Shown piece after piece: positions 1 through 9,161 of a stretch of DNA of 64,000 nucleotides; within the stretch, counting starts at the first letter, position 1, and each line of letters opens with the position of its first letter. The notes under the pieces were generated by a model. The model was not told the DNA's origin. It saw nothing but the letters and a program-made list of their open reading frames with translations, and ran no database searches. Source of the stretch: Xenorhabdus griffiniae (lineage in GTDB: Bacteria > Pseudomonadota > Gammaproteobacteria > Enterobacterales > Enterobacteriaceae); contig NZ_CP147737.1 in NCBI RefSeq assembly GCF_037265215.1, positions 2,264,001 through 2,328,000 on the forward strand, read 5' to 3'. The position numbers and the translations under genes were made by a program.

Positions 1-1073
1 GCATGACGGGGGTGACAGTGTCACGCGATGACTGGCAGCTAGAACAAGTACCTGATCATTTAAAGATCACATTCCGCATTATTGGAGAGAAGAAAACGGG
101 TGAAAAAAATAAATCGTTAGCGGAAGGCAAAGATCTGTCTGCATTGAAACTGAAATTGAAAGAAAAAGTTCAGGAAACGCTTTCCGCAGTTGCAGATGAT
201 GGTATAGAGCAAAATGGATTGCATATCTGGAGTTTTGGAACATTGCCTGAATGTTATGAGCAGAAGCGTGGGGGCTATTCTGTTAAGGCATTTCCGGCAT
301 TGGTGGATGAGAAAGACAGTATCGGTATTAAACTATTCGAAACCGAGTCCGAACAACAGAATGCTATGTGGGAAGGAACGCGCCGCCTGTTATTGCTGAA
401 TATTCCATCGCCGATTAAATACTTGCATGAAAAATTACCAAACAAATCTAAACTGGGGCTGTATTTCAATCCATATGGAAAAGTATTGGATTTGATTGAT
501 GATTGTATTTCCTGTGGTGTTGATAGATTGATCGCAGAAAATGGTGGACCAGCTTGGGATGAACAGGCATTTTCCAGTTTGCATGATAAAGTTCGTGCTA
601 ATTTGAATGACGCCGTGGTTGATATTGCCAAACAAGTTGAGCAAATCCTGACTGCGGTCTTTAATATCAACAAGCGCCTGAAAGGGCGGGTGGATATCTC
701 TCTCGCACTGGCGTTATCTGATATTAAAGAACAAATTTCTGGTCTGGTATTTAATGGATTTGTGACTTCCCACGGTTGGAAACGTCTGGCAGATGTCTTG
801 CGCTATTTGAATGGTATCGAACGTCGATTGGAAAAATTGGCGGTAGATCCTAATAAGGATAGGGCGCATATGAGCAGAGTTGAACATATCCAGCGTCAAT
901 GGCAACAATGGTTGGCAAAACTGTCTGTGCAGCAGAAGCAGTTAACGGAAGTAAAAGAAATTCGTTGGATGATTGAAGAACTTCGGATCAGTCTGTTTGC
1001 CCAACAATTGGGTACTGCGTATCCAATATCGGATAAACGTATTTTACAGGCGATGGAAAATATCGCGTCGTGA
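1..1073 (+). CDS. hrpA: ATP-dependent RNA helicase HrpA, C-terminal part (5' truncated by window edge)
   Basis: The reading frame is open from the left edge and ends at TGA 1071-1073, giving about 356 residues. The sequence matches the C-terminal DUF3418 region of the DEAH-box helicase HrpA, including the stretches LVDEKDSIGIKLF, LLLLNIPSPIKYLHEKLPNK and LYFNPYGKVLDLIDDC, which I recognise from the E. coli protein. HrpA is about 1300 residues long, so the helicase core with Walker A and DEAH motifs lies outside the window. The family acts in the cytoplasm in RNA metabolism and in rescue of stalled ribosomes. The first ATG, at position 3, is internal and not the start. A strong hairpin follows the stop by 7 bases, so the gene ends its transcription unit. 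Confidence 0.93.
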   Translation, partial: MTGVTVSRDDWQLEQVPDHLKITFRIIGEKKTGEKNKSLAEGKDLSALKLKLKEKVQETLSAVADDGIEQNGLHIWSFGTLPECYEQKRGGYSVKAFPALVDEKDSIGIKLFETESEQQNAMWEGTRRLLLLNIPSPIKYLHEKLPNKSKLGLYFNPYGKVLDLIDDCISCGVDRLIAENGGPAWDEQAFSSLHDKVRANLNDAVVDIAKQVEQILTAVFNINKRLKGRVDISLALALSDIKEQISGLVFNGFVTSHGWKRLADVLRYLNGIERRLEKLAVDPNKDRAHMSRVEHIQRQWQQWLAKLSVQQKQLTEVKEIRWMIEELRISLFAQQLGTAYPISDKRILQAMENIAS

Positions 1074-1080
1074 TAAATAG

Positions 1081-1105
1081 GGGCAGTTGTGGCTTACAAC
1101 TGCCC
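1081..1105 (+). terminator. Terminator hairpin after hrpA
   Basis: A perfect 10-bp stem, GGGCAGTTGT / ACAACTGCCC, with a 5-base loop starts 7 bases after the hrpA stop. The bases after it are AAAATACG, so there is no T-run on the plus strand; it may end transcription with Rho help or act as an mRNA 3' end. Confidence 0.6.
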
Positions 1106-1133
1106 AAAATACGCTTAAAAGGATCCATTACTG

Positions 1134-1151
1134 TTTTAGTTACAACATACT
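1134..1151. repeat. Left copy of 18-bp direct repeat flanking the fimbrial operon
   Basis: TTTTAGTTACAACATACT occurs here and again, exactly and in the same orientation, at 6899-6916. The two copies are 5765 bp apart and enclose only the four fimbrial genes and their upstream region. This is the pattern left by insertion of a block with target duplication or by site-specific recombination, but no recombinase lies inside. Confidence 0.75.
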
Positions 1152-1213
1152 AATTTAACTCACTAACATCCCCCACTTAACAACATTACTATCAAATAGG
1201 GGATAACTATCAT

Positions 1214-2209
1214 TTACTGATATGTAAAAGTGATTGTTGCTGTTGCATCTGCTTTGCCCGGCTTAATTTCTGCTTCCGTTTGGATATAACGGGCAATTAA
1301 TGGAATGGTTATATTTCCACCAGACTGTGTGGAGCCAAATACAACGGGAGTACGCATCGTTACGGGGCGGTTTTGATACAAAATTTGTAAACCAACTCCT
1401 TTTGCGACGTTGTCAATATTGTCCAAGGCCCAGATATCTTGGGCATTCCAGCTTACCGAACTGCCATCCAGCATCAACCCAACATCGACATTAGCATCGC
1501 AATTTATATTGATATCAAAACGTTGCATTCCCGCTGTACTATGAATACCCCGAAAATCACTTTTTTTAATATCTCCCATATTGACTAAAATCATTTCTTG
1601 ATTGAGAGAACAACCTTTAGTCACGATATAGGTATTCGATAAATTGAAAGTGTGAACAGGAATGTTGTGACCTAATGTAGCACGAGTCAGTTTCGCCGAG
1701 TTAACGGCTCCAGAACCCGTTGTTGATGCAATCTTGATTAGCTGTACCGTCAAATAACCCCATGACTCACCGCAATATTGTTTTTTCCATCGAGATTGCG
1801 GCGATGAAGGGCAAGTGAATGGATAGGTCGCTGTTCTGGGTAGCCAATCAATACCATAACCGTATCCCCAGGTATTAATGCGGATGCCAACTCCCGGAAC
1901 ACCGGATTCATAAATGGCATCCTGATTATAGTTTGCAGGTTTAAGGTCAGGTTGTTCCCATATTGTAGGCAAGGAAGTGTCGCAGAGGGCGATATTACCT
2001 TTTTCATTCACCTGCTCCAGACGTATTTCTTTGATAGTTGTTCCGATAGGATGGTTTCTGGGAATTGTAATCGAACCAAAAGAAACTGGAGTCATACCAG
2101 GTACAAAACCCGCAGAATATTGGCAATGGTATTTAGCTAAGCTAGAAAAACTACTCATCGTGCCGATGAGAAATGTACTTGCCAATAATAATTTTAATTT
2201 GTTGGCCAT
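1214..2209 (-). CDS. Fimbrial tip adhesin / minor fimbrial subunit (FimH-like)
   Basis: This last gene of the fimbrial operon encodes a two-domain adhesin of about 331 residues. An N-terminal signal peptide (MANKLKLLLASTFLIGTM, then a cleavage region near SLAK) is followed by a Cys-containing lectin-like domain and a C-terminal pilin domain from about residue 195 that ends in TITFTYQ, the penultimate aromatic pattern used for donor-strand exchange and chaperone recognition. Length and architecture fit FimH/MrpH-type tip adhesins; the receptor cannot be told from sequence. I chose the ATG at 2207-2209 because the upstream ATG at 2242 lies inside an intergenic repeat and would put 11 residues before the signal peptide; GTGGAA sits a fitting distance upstream. 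Confidence 0.8.
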   Translation of the reverse strand: MANKLKLLLASTFLIGTMSSFSSLAKYHCQYSAGFVPGMTPVSFGSITIPRNHPIGTTIKEIRLEQVNEKGNIALCDTSLPTIWEQPDLKPANYNQDAIYESGVPGVGIRINTWGYGYGIDWLPRTATYPFTCPSSPQSRWKKQYCGESWGYLTVQLIKIASTTGSGAVNSAKLTRATLGHNIPVHTFNLSNTYIVTKGCSLNQEMILVNMGDIKKSDFRGIHSTAGMQRFDININCDANVDVGLMLDGSSVSWNAQDIWALDNIDNVAKGVGLQILYQNRPVTMRTPVVFGSTQSGGNITIPLIARYIQTEAEIKPGKADATATITFTYQ

Positions 2210-2234
2210 AGAATAATTTCCACTATTTTTATAT

Positions 2235-2338
2235 ATATGCATTAAACTTCAAGTTGCTATTTACAACACTATGTGAAGCTTGATGTCTTCCCGCGAAGCG
2301 GGAAGACATCACACGCATCTTGAAGTTAGATTGGTATA
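2235..2338 (-). repeat. Intergenic palindromic repeat, copy 1 (subtype A)
   Basis: One of about 14 copies of the family. It runs on the minus strand from TATACCAATCTAACTTCAAG through the core CCCGC-gaa-GCGGG to the end GCATATA. This copy lies between the usher and the adhesin gene inside the fimbrial operon, so it would be transcribed as a long hairpin. Confidence 0.85.
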
Positions 2339-2354
2339 TGCCATTTGCAAGAGA

Positions 2355-4910
2355 TTATTCGCAAGAAGCTTCAACCATATACAAACCTGAAGCAGGTTCG
2401 TCATCAGAGAGTTGATAGTTGGCATAACACTCTTGTATTTCTTTATATCCCCATTTAACCCATATCCGGCCAGATTTAGGTATACCACTGAGATAAACTT
2501 GCCCATCATTACTGACAATTGCGCTGTTGGAAGCATCAATATCATGCTGTTTTTCCAGTGTCGCAGTTGCACCAAATGGGATCGCTTTACCTTGATGAGA
2601 AAGTATCAGTAAAGCACGATAACCAATACGAGTCTGGAAATTGGCCAGTGTCAATGAGCCTTGGGTTGGAATAATAGTTTGCGTATTGATATCAATATCA
2701 ACATTGTTACCCATTGAATGCGTATCTAGGGCAATACGGTTTTTCCGATAACTACTGGCATAAGGCACAATGGCATAGCCTTTCCAGTCAGTTTTGATAC
2801 CGATATGGTTTTGCACTTTGACTTCTGAAGCACCATTGGCGCGTACTAATACCGATGTATCCCCTAAAGGTTGGGAAAGGGTGATACCATAAGGATGGGC
2901 AACAATCCCGCCATTTAAACCATAAGTAAGTTGCCTGGTATATTTGTCATAATTGTAACCAGCGCTGACCTGGCCATATGTTCCTTTATATTCAGCGTTG
3001 ATATTTCCGCCAACGCTTTGATTACGGTCAGTATAACTTTGCTGAATGCTATAAATCAGATTGTTATCTTCAAAAGCTGTACCATTTAAGCTGACTTGAT
3101 GAGACGTGTCACTGCTTTTGTTGCTGGTCATGCTATAGCTTACCCAACTATTTTTCAGCCAACGATCAAAGGGAACCTGCACACTGAATGAAACGATTTG
3201 CTCACTACGATTTGATCCAGGGAAAGCGCTGTGAGAATAATTCAAGCTATAATTAAACGAATTGTAACTTGTGTTATAACCCGCACTGACATTTTTTTCG
3301 TAGCCTTTTTGATGCCAATAATCTTGTTGAAAAGCCGATAAATAAATGGTTCCCCAATCCCCAAGGGATTGATTGATATGTAATTGCAATTTACTGCGCT
3401 TATTGCTGCTCCTTCCATCGATTGCAGGATTTAACTCATTCGCTTCTTTAAAATCGTAAAAATTTTGTGTCGAGTAACGATAGCCTGCGAGAGTGAGGTT
3501 AGTGCCTGTCTGAGAGAGATCTTTGGCATATTGGAAACGGTAAGATTGGCCATAATTGTTGGAGTTCGACATTAAATTGGTTTTGGCGTAAGTCACATCA
3601 AAAGAAAGGGAACCCCAGTCAGACAGACTATAGCCTGTCCCCAAAGCAACGGATTGATAATCTTTTGCAATTGTGCTTCCCCCATAGGCAGTGACACGAT
3701 TGGAGATACCATAAATCACCGTACCTTGCATGAAATAGGGGGTTTTTCCGCGGTGAGAATTAGACTGGTATTTCCCCAAAGTCAGTGAATGTCGCAGGCT
3801 ATTTTCCCGTAACATAATCGGCACAGTGGAAAAATTTTGCACAGAACGATGTTCTTTCCCATTAGCTTCTTTGACAATAACCTCTATATCTCCGGTTGAG
3901 GTTGTTGGATAGAGGTCATTGATAACAAAAGGGCCGGGTGAAACGTAGGATTCATAGATAATGTAACCATTTTGTTTGATGGTGACTTGAGCATTGCTTT
4001 GGGCAATCCCTCTAATTATTGGTGCAAAACCTTTTAGACTATCGGGCAACATATTGTCATCGGAAGACAATTGCATTCCGCGAAACTGAAAGCTATCAAA
4101 TATAAGTGAAGGTGTGTAACTGTCTCCAAATATTAATTGGCTTTTCAATGCATGAATATCTCGTTGCAGATATATATTAATATTCTGCCATTTTTTATTT
4201 TGACTACTGTAAGTGGAATAGTTGCGCAAACGCCACGCATCCCAATTAACGCCCGTTCTAAGGTTGAGAAAATGGTTTTTTGTCGAACCTACTTGATCAT
4301 CCTGCCAAGTCATGGAGCCACTATAGCTATAGTTGACTAACAGAGACGTTAATCCCTGATCCCACAAATGAGGTGGCACGTAGTCTCTTGCCTGACTCTT
4401 TAAGGCTGCTTGGGGAATACTGATATCCAGCCGTTGATGTTTGAAATCGAAAGACGTCGATGCAGATGGAATATATTGACTGAGATCAACAAGCTCCGTT
4501 TCTGGCGGCAAAGTAAGTAGCGTAGGGGATGACTCAATATTCACCCCCATTTCTCTGAGTTGTTGTATCTTAATTTTGGGAAATAGCTTGTTATTAACGA
4601 TAATAAAATCGACATTTCCCGTATCTACTTTTTCTCGATTAAGATAAATATCTACCCAATAACGTCCGGGAGGTTGCTGATCATCTTGAGTAAAGATAGA
4701 GAGATCAATATCTTCAAAACCTGAATGGTTTTCCAGTGCATTGATATTGAAATACTCTTCTGCGTAAGCCTTATTGTTATACATCCAAAGAGAAGTGGTT
4801 AACAATGCACAAATCGGCACCTTACAATATAGACAACGCAAGCGTAGCTTGATAAGTAACGCCCAATTACCAGAACTATTTTGTTGAAGATAATGACGAT
4901 AGCTATTCAT
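2355..4910 (-). CDS. Outer membrane fimbrial usher (FimD/PapC family)
   Basis: The 851-residue protein has the usual usher length. After a signal region ending near KAYAEEYFN it shows the N-terminal usher domain (FNINALENH), a large beta-barrel with plug (GFAPIIRGIAQSNAQVTIKQNG, typical of ushers, read here in part), and C-terminal domains with VPYASSYRKNRIALDT and FGATATLEKQ. Ushers form the outer membrane pore that receives chaperone-subunit complexes and assembles the pilus. It starts 32 bp after the chaperone gene. Translation starts at ATG 4908-4910. No frameshift is visible. Confidence 0.95.
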   Translation of the reverse strand: MNSYRHYLQQNSSGNWALLIKLRLRCLYCKVPICALLTTSLWMYNNKAYAEEYFNINALENHSGFEDIDLSIFTQDDQQPPGRYWVDIYLNREKVDTGNVDFIIVNNKLFPKIKIQQLREMGVNIESSPTLLTLPPETELVDLSQYIPSASTSFDFKHQRLDISIPQAALKSQARDYVPPHLWDQGLTSLLVNYSYSGSMTWQDDQVGSTKNHFLNLRTGVNWDAWRLRNYSTYSSQNKKWQNINIYLQRDIHALKSQLIFGDSYTPSLIFDSFQFRGMQLSSDDNMLPDSLKGFAPIIRGIAQSNAQVTIKQNGYIIYESYVSPGPFVINDLYPTTSTGDIEVIVKEANGKEHRSVQNFSTVPIMLRENSLRHSLTLGKYQSNSHRGKTPYFMQGTVIYGISNRVTAYGGSTIAKDYQSVALGTGYSLSDWGSLSFDVTYAKTNLMSNSNNYGQSYRFQYAKDLSQTGTNLTLAGYRYSTQNFYDFKEANELNPAIDGRSSNKRSKLQLHINQSLGDWGTIYLSAFQQDYWHQKGYEKNVSAGYNTSYNSFNYSLNYSHSAFPGSNRSEQIVSFSVQVPFDRWLKNSWVSYSMTSNKSSDTSHQVSLNGTAFEDNNLIYSIQQSYTDRNQSVGGNINAEYKGTYGQVSAGYNYDKYTRQLTYGLNGGIVAHPYGITLSQPLGDTSVLVRANGASEVKVQNHIGIKTDWKGYAIVPYASSYRKNRIALDTHSMGNNVDIDINTQTIIPTQGSLTLANFQTRIGYRALLILSHQGKAIPFGATATLEKQHDIDASNSAIVSNDGQVYLSGIPKSGRIWVKWGYKEIQECYANYQLSDDEPASGLYMVEASCE

Positions 4911-4942
4911 AATAAATTTTTAATTTTGATATACCTACTATC

Positions 4943-5647
4943 CTACAACTCACGTCTTTCTTCTGGTGTTACGCCACCAAAATCATTAATCGTTTTCCAG
5001 GTTACTCGATTGATATTTTTAATAGGGATATCCCAACTCTCTTGTTGAAACGGTGGGATCATTCCCGCAGATTTAATCTCGTAACTTTCTACATTATTGC
5101 CGGTGGTTAGCTCAGAAAAAGAGATATAGTAAGGCGTTGGGTTTTCTGCCATGAGTTTGTGTCCATCGGTTTTGAACTTTAGAGCCTTATAAGCAATACC
5201 GGCATTACCGGCGAGGTTGGCAGGGCGATAGAATAACTTAAATCGAGATTTTACCGTGATTTGCAATTGATTCTGTTCTGATTTAGTTGTGGCAGGAATA
5301 GACTTAATATTGAGCCAAAACAAAGATTCTTTGTCATCAGGTAATCCATTGCCAATTTTAACTATTCGTAAAATATTCTCATTCTCTGCTGTTAATTTAA
5401 AAAGTGGGGGAGTGATAATAAAAGGGGTTTTAGTTTCATCACCTTCACCTTCAACCCATGATTGAATGAGGTAAGAGATGCCAGCTTCTGGATTGTTAAT
5501 AGAAATAGAGGCTTCTTTCTGGTCACTAATATAAACAACACGTGTGCCGCCAATAACGACGCCAGCAAAAGAGATATTCGTATTGAAAATGCAGATAAAG
5601 ATAAAAATTAAAATGCGAAAGTATTTCAAAGCGGTCGCTCCAAACAA
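4943..5647 (-). CDS. Periplasmic fimbrial chaperone (PapD/FimC family)
   Basis: The 234-residue protein starts with a hydrophobic signal peptide (ILIFIFICIFNTNISFAGVV) and has two immunoglobulin-like domains. Family hallmarks are GGTRVVYIS at the start of domain 1, the ALVxxxxxxx-like strand LFWLNIKSIP, and SRFKLFYRPANL leading into domain 2. Such chaperones donate a beta strand to fimbrial subunits and deliver them to the usher in the outer membrane. It lies between the major subunit gene (62 bp upstream) and the usher gene (32 bp downstream) and belongs to the same transcript. Confidence 0.93.
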   Translation of the reverse strand: MFGATALKYFRILIFIFICIFNTNISFAGVVIGGTRVVYISDQKEASISINNPEAGISYLIQSWVEGEGDETKTPFIITPPLFKLTAENENILRIVKIGNGLPDDKESLFWLNIKSIPATTKSEQNQLQITVKSRFKLFYRPANLAGNAGIAYKALKFKTDGHKLMAENPTPYYISFSELTTGNNVESYEIKSAGMIPPFQQESWDIPIKNINRVTWKTINDFGGVTPEERREL

Positions 5648-5709
5648 TATTTAGACCAGAGTGATATTGTTTTGGCTTCCCTGCCATAACTTCCTTTGGT
5701 TATAGGTAG

Positions 5710-6240
5710 TTAGTTATAGACAATAGTGAAGTTAGCGACGGCGTCACCCGCACCTGGAGTTACGGTTTCAGCTGTTGCTATGTATTTGGCAACAAATTTC
5801 AACTCTTCTGTCTTTCCATTTGAGAAATATTGAGGGCGTGAATTTTTTGCCAAATTGATCAAGGTATTACTGTCATCTTCATAAAGGGCAATTGCGACAC
5901 CTTGAGCTGGATTATCTCCACCATTACTGTTTAACGCCAAAAGTCGGTTACTGGCTCTGTCTGGTTGGCCGTCAAATTTGACCTGTGCTTGTTGATAATC
6001 TTTCGGGCAATCAGTCAATTTGATACTAAAGCGAGTAGCGGCAGAAGTGCTATAAGCCCCAGCAAATGAACTTGAGCTGATAGTTCCCATATTTACGGTT
6101 TGATTAGCCGAATTTGAATCAACTTTACACGCAGTGGCGGTAATTTTGCCCGTAAATTTAATTTGACCATCAGCAGCATGAGCTGCGGACATAAATACAG
6201 ATGAAACAAATAAAGATGAAATAATTAGCTTGATTTTCAT
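5710..6240 (-). CDS. Major fimbrial subunit (type 1/MR-P-like pilin)
   Basis: This is the first gene of the leftward operon and encodes a 176-residue pilin. It has a signal peptide (MKIKLIISSLFVSSVFMSAAHA), two cysteines spaced as in type 1 pilins (TACKVD and TDCPKD), an N-terminal extension G-x-I-x-F-x-G-x-I used for donor-strand exchange, and the C-terminal penultimate tyrosine (FTIVYN). The ATG at 6238-6240 is followed by a textbook signal peptide, which fixes the start. The gene is preceded by a long AT-rich control region. Confidence 0.93.
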   Translation of the reverse strand: MKIKLIISSLFVSSVFMSAAHAADGQIKFTGKITATACKVDSNSANQTVNMGTISSSSFAGAYSTSAATRFSIKLTDCPKDYQQAQVKFDGQPDRASNRLLALNSNGGDNPAQGVAIALYEDDSNTLINLAKNSRPQYFSNGKTEELKFVAKYIATAETVTPGAGDAVANFTIVYN

Positions 6241-7078
6241 TTTTTAATATATCCCACCTCTGAAGAACGTATTCGACAGAGAAACCGATTATTGAGTTAA
6301 TGTTTGTTGCGTATATGAATACAACAACGGATTACTTAGTTTACTTCTGAAAATAGCAAAGGGCTTTCTCATCAACAGATGAGATAAAAATATAGTAGCG
6401 AATAATTAACAAAGTTCAAAATAATAACTTGACTAATCTCATAATTTGAAGTTTTAAGCTATTAAGAAAAAAATAATAGCATTGTTATGCATAACATAGA
6501 TTTTTTTCTAAACATCAATGAGTTTTTGTTCTGTTTTATAAGATTAATTATTAATTGCTGACATTCTGTAAAAATAAAAGTTATGCAATACATATAATAT
6601 GTTCGAATTTTGCTTTTTTGTTAAAGTTTTAACTAAATATTATGTATTTATTATTTGTTTGTAACGTGTGTTTTATTTTTCAAATTTTGTATCTAATTAT
6701 TTTAATTATGTAAGAGGTTAAACCTATTCATAAGGCAAATGAAAATGAATTGCATTTGCTTTAAGTTAATTTTTTGTTAATAAAGTCTTTGTGATAAATA
6801 CCCAGACATAGTTTAAGTTCTATATATTTGAAGAATGTGTCAGCATAAAAACAAAATTAATTCTTATGATTTGATTGAAAAATGATCTATATTTTAATTT
6901 TTAGTTACAACATACTTCTAGTAAGCACAAAAAAATAAACTCTCTACAACATCATCAATATCAAAAAGAAAACTAAACAGCACAATTTTTATAAACGATG
7001 AAAACATCAAAGAAATACAAATTCTCTCTCAAATTACCTGTTTTTATAAATCAGTAACGGATAATAGTCTGTCGCAAA
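6241..7078. other. Long AT-rich control region of the fimbrial operon
   Basis: About 840 bases without a credible gene. The half next to the major subunit gene should hold the fimbrial promoter; the base composition is far richer in A/T than the flanking genes, which suggests H-NS-type silencing (inference). I looked for a fim-type invertible element with matched inverted repeats and a recombinase gene and found neither. The right copy of the 18-bp direct repeat lies at 6899-6916. Confidence 0.5.
6899..6916. repeat. Right copy of 18-bp direct repeat flanking the fimbrial operon
   Basis: Exact match of the 18-mer at 1134-1151 in the same orientation. Beyond the 18 bases the flanks diverge on both sides, apart from one extra T. 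Confidence 0.75.
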
Positions 7079-7100
7079 TAAAAACCGGCACAAAGGCCGG
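7079..7100 (-). terminator. Rho-independent terminator of ydgI
   Basis: On the minus strand CCGGC-CTTTGT-GCCGG is followed by a run of T. It lies 21 bases after the ydgI stop. Confidence 0.85.
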
Positions 7101-7120
7101 ATTCTTTGGAGTGATTGATA

Positions 7121-8512
7121 TTAGTGCATTAATTGCCATGTAGACGGGAGCGCTATCAAGAATAAAACCACAATTATCGATTTTTCTATAACAGTTAATG
7201 GTACTTTTTCCTGATTTTGTCTGCGTGCGTACAGAAAAACCAGCAATCCAGGAACATATAACACTACCGAAAGTAAGAGGTTCATTAGCCCCGAAGCATA
7301 GAGTAGCCATAACCCATAAGTACAAGAACCCAACGCAATAAAGAGTAAAGCACGGCTACCACGTTGAAAGGAAACTTTCACTAAAAATGCACCGACAAGA
7401 AAGTAGGGGACAAGGATCATCTCAGAAGCAATAGAGAGTAATGTATTGTAATTACTGCCACTTAACCAAATTAAAATCAAAGAGAGTTGAACCGCGCCAT
7501 TTGTGATCCAAAGTGATGATTCAGGTGCTTTCTTACAATTTTGTTTTTTGAATACCTTAGGGAATGAACCGTGTAAGGAAGCGATAAAGGGGACTTCTGC
7601 TGCCATGATTGTCCAGCTTAGGTAAGCACCACAAACAGAAACAATCAAGCCAGCTACAATCACAATTTCACCCGCCGAACCCATTAACCCAACCATTAAA
7701 GTTGCCATAGAAGGGTTACGCATAGCCGCTAACTCAGGTCTGGTGACTAATCCTAGTGAAAGCAGGGTAACCAGCACATACACCCCTAATGCTGAAATAA
7801 CAGCCAGCACAGTTGCGATACCAATATCCTGGCGTCTTCTGGCTCTGGCTGAAACAACAACTGCGCCTTCTACGCCGATGAAAACCCACAGTGTAATTAG
7901 CATCGTATCTTTCACTTGCTGCCAAACAGGAACGCCCATTTCAATGCCGCTGAAATCAAAAGAAAATACATCCATTTTGAACGCGATGACAGCTAAGATA
8001 ATAAATAGGGTTAATGGTAATAATTTTGCCATTGTCGCCAGCAGGTTAACCCCCGCAGCTGTTTGTACACCACGCAATACCAGCCAATGCACGAACCAAA
8101 GTAAAATAGACTCACCGATTAACGATTGCCAGGTATTGCCATCACCAAAAATTACTGCGTGTTCGGTATCGGTGAAAAAACTTAACGCGGCAAAGACAAT
8201 AACTAAATAAGAAACATTGGCAATAATGGCACAGAACCAATATCCCCATGCAGAACAGAATCCAACTAACTCACCGAAACCTTCTCTTGCATAAGTAAAA
8301 ATCCCGCTATCCAAATCAGGGCGCAGTCGTGAGAGTAAAAGTAAGGAAGTGGCCAAAAAGAGAATACCTATACCCGTTATTCCCCAACCAATCATTAATG
8401 CAGCAGGGCTACCTGCTTGCGCCATATTTTGCGGTAAACTGAATACGCCGGCACCGACCATAGAACTGAATACCAGTGCGGTCAAAGACGTAAGGCCTAA
8501 TTTCTTTTCCAA
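7121..8512 (-). CDS. ydgI: Basic amino acid antiporter, YdgI/ArcD family
   Basis: The 463-residue inner-membrane protein has about 12 hydrophobic segments and the APC-superfamily start SSMVGAGVFSLPQNMAQAG. It resembles YdgI and ArcD arginine/ornithine antiporters, including DLDSGIFTYAREGFGELVGF. Such carriers exchange arginine for ornithine across the inner membrane; the substrate is inferred from family. Proximity to ydgH and pntAB matches the E. coli neighbourhood of ydgI. The start is a TTG (8510-8512) with AGGAA seven bases upstream; the first residues MEKKLGLTSL fit the family N-terminus. A terminator follows directly. Confidence 0.82.
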   Translation of the reverse strand: MEKKLGLTSLTALVFSSMVGAGVFSLPQNMAQAGSPAALMIGWGITGIGILFLATSLLLLSRLRPDLDSGIFTYAREGFGELVGFCSAWGYWFCAIIANVSYLVIVFAALSFFTDTEHAVIFGDGNTWQSLIGESILLWFVHWLVLRGVQTAAGVNLLATMAKLLPLTLFIILAVIAFKMDVFSFDFSGIEMGVPVWQQVKDTMLITLWVFIGVEGAVVVSARARRRQDIGIATVLAVISALGVYVLVTLLSLGLVTRPELAAMRNPSMATLMVGLMGSAGEIVIVAGLIVSVCGAYLSWTIMAAEVPFIASLHGSFPKVFKKQNCKKAPESSLWITNGAVQLSLILIWLSGSNYNTLLSIASEMILVPYFLVGAFLVKVSFQRGSRALLFIALGSCTYGLWLLYASGLMNLLLSVVLYVPGLLVFLYARRQNQEKVPLTVIEKSIIVVLFLIALPSTWQLMH

Positions 8513-9105
8513 AGATACGTTCCTAAAAAAATATAATCGACACGATTAGCCAGAACATTTGTTCTGAATATCGAACACATATTGGACATTTATTGCATCC
8601 ATGCGATGGATTGCGAACGGATTTAGTCGATAAAGCTAAAAACAGGGCGATTCTACGGAGTGAAAGGATTGTATGCAATGGTTGACTATGCAAAAAAATA
8701 TAAATTTTATGCATAAAATTCTGTAGAGGAGTAAGAAAACAAATTACGGATAATTTTTCTAATGTGTGTTATTGCCTGAATAAACATAGAGATGATCACA
8801 AGATAAGCACCTTAGATAATATTAGTCATATATTTTACTCTATTGAAACAAATAACAAACAATTATGTATACCAATCCAACCTCAAAATGCGTGCGATGT
8901 CCCCCCGCAAAGCGGGAGAGACATCAGGTTTTATATAGTGTTGTAAATTGCAACTTGAAGTTACATGCGTATAAACAGTATTAATGAAAAGGAAGGATAA
9001 ACAGGATAATTTGCAAATCAAGCCGCAATATAACGTTATTGAGTTGTTAATTTTTAAGAAGTTAAAAAAGTAAATAAATTATGAACTAGCAAAAAAATTC
9101 GATAA
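8513..9105. other. Intergenic region upstream of ydgI
   Basis: About 590 bases holding the ydgI promoter side and one intergenic palindromic repeat (8868-8973). No gene is supported; the short open frames here overlap the repeat or lack ribosome binding sites. Confidence 0.5.
8868..8973 (+). repeat. Intergenic palindromic repeat, copy 2 (subtype A)
   Basis: TATACCAATCCAACCTCAAA starts the copy, the core is CCCCGC-aaa-GCGGGA, and it ends in TTGCAACTTGAAGTTACATG then CGTATA. Plus orientation. Confidence 0.85.
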
Positions 9106-9134
9106 AAAAGGCACAAATGTTCTTTGTGCCTTTT
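9106..9134 (-). terminator. Terminator of ydgH
   Basis: GGCACAAA (9110-9117) pairs with TTTGTGCC (9123-9130), with A-runs and T-runs outside both arms, so it can work in both directions. It lies 28 bases after the ydgH stop. Confidence 0.85.
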
Positions 9135-9161
9135 CCAAAAATGACAGAACTATCTATATGA

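Noticed and set aside
6241..7078. Possible invertible fimbrial promoter (fim or mad type switch)
   Set aside because: No matched pair of inverted repeats and no adjacent recombinase were found; only the direct 18-bp repeat is present.
8764..8946. 60-codon open frame upstream of ydgI
   Set aside because: It overlaps repeat copy 2 and lacks a ribosome binding site.
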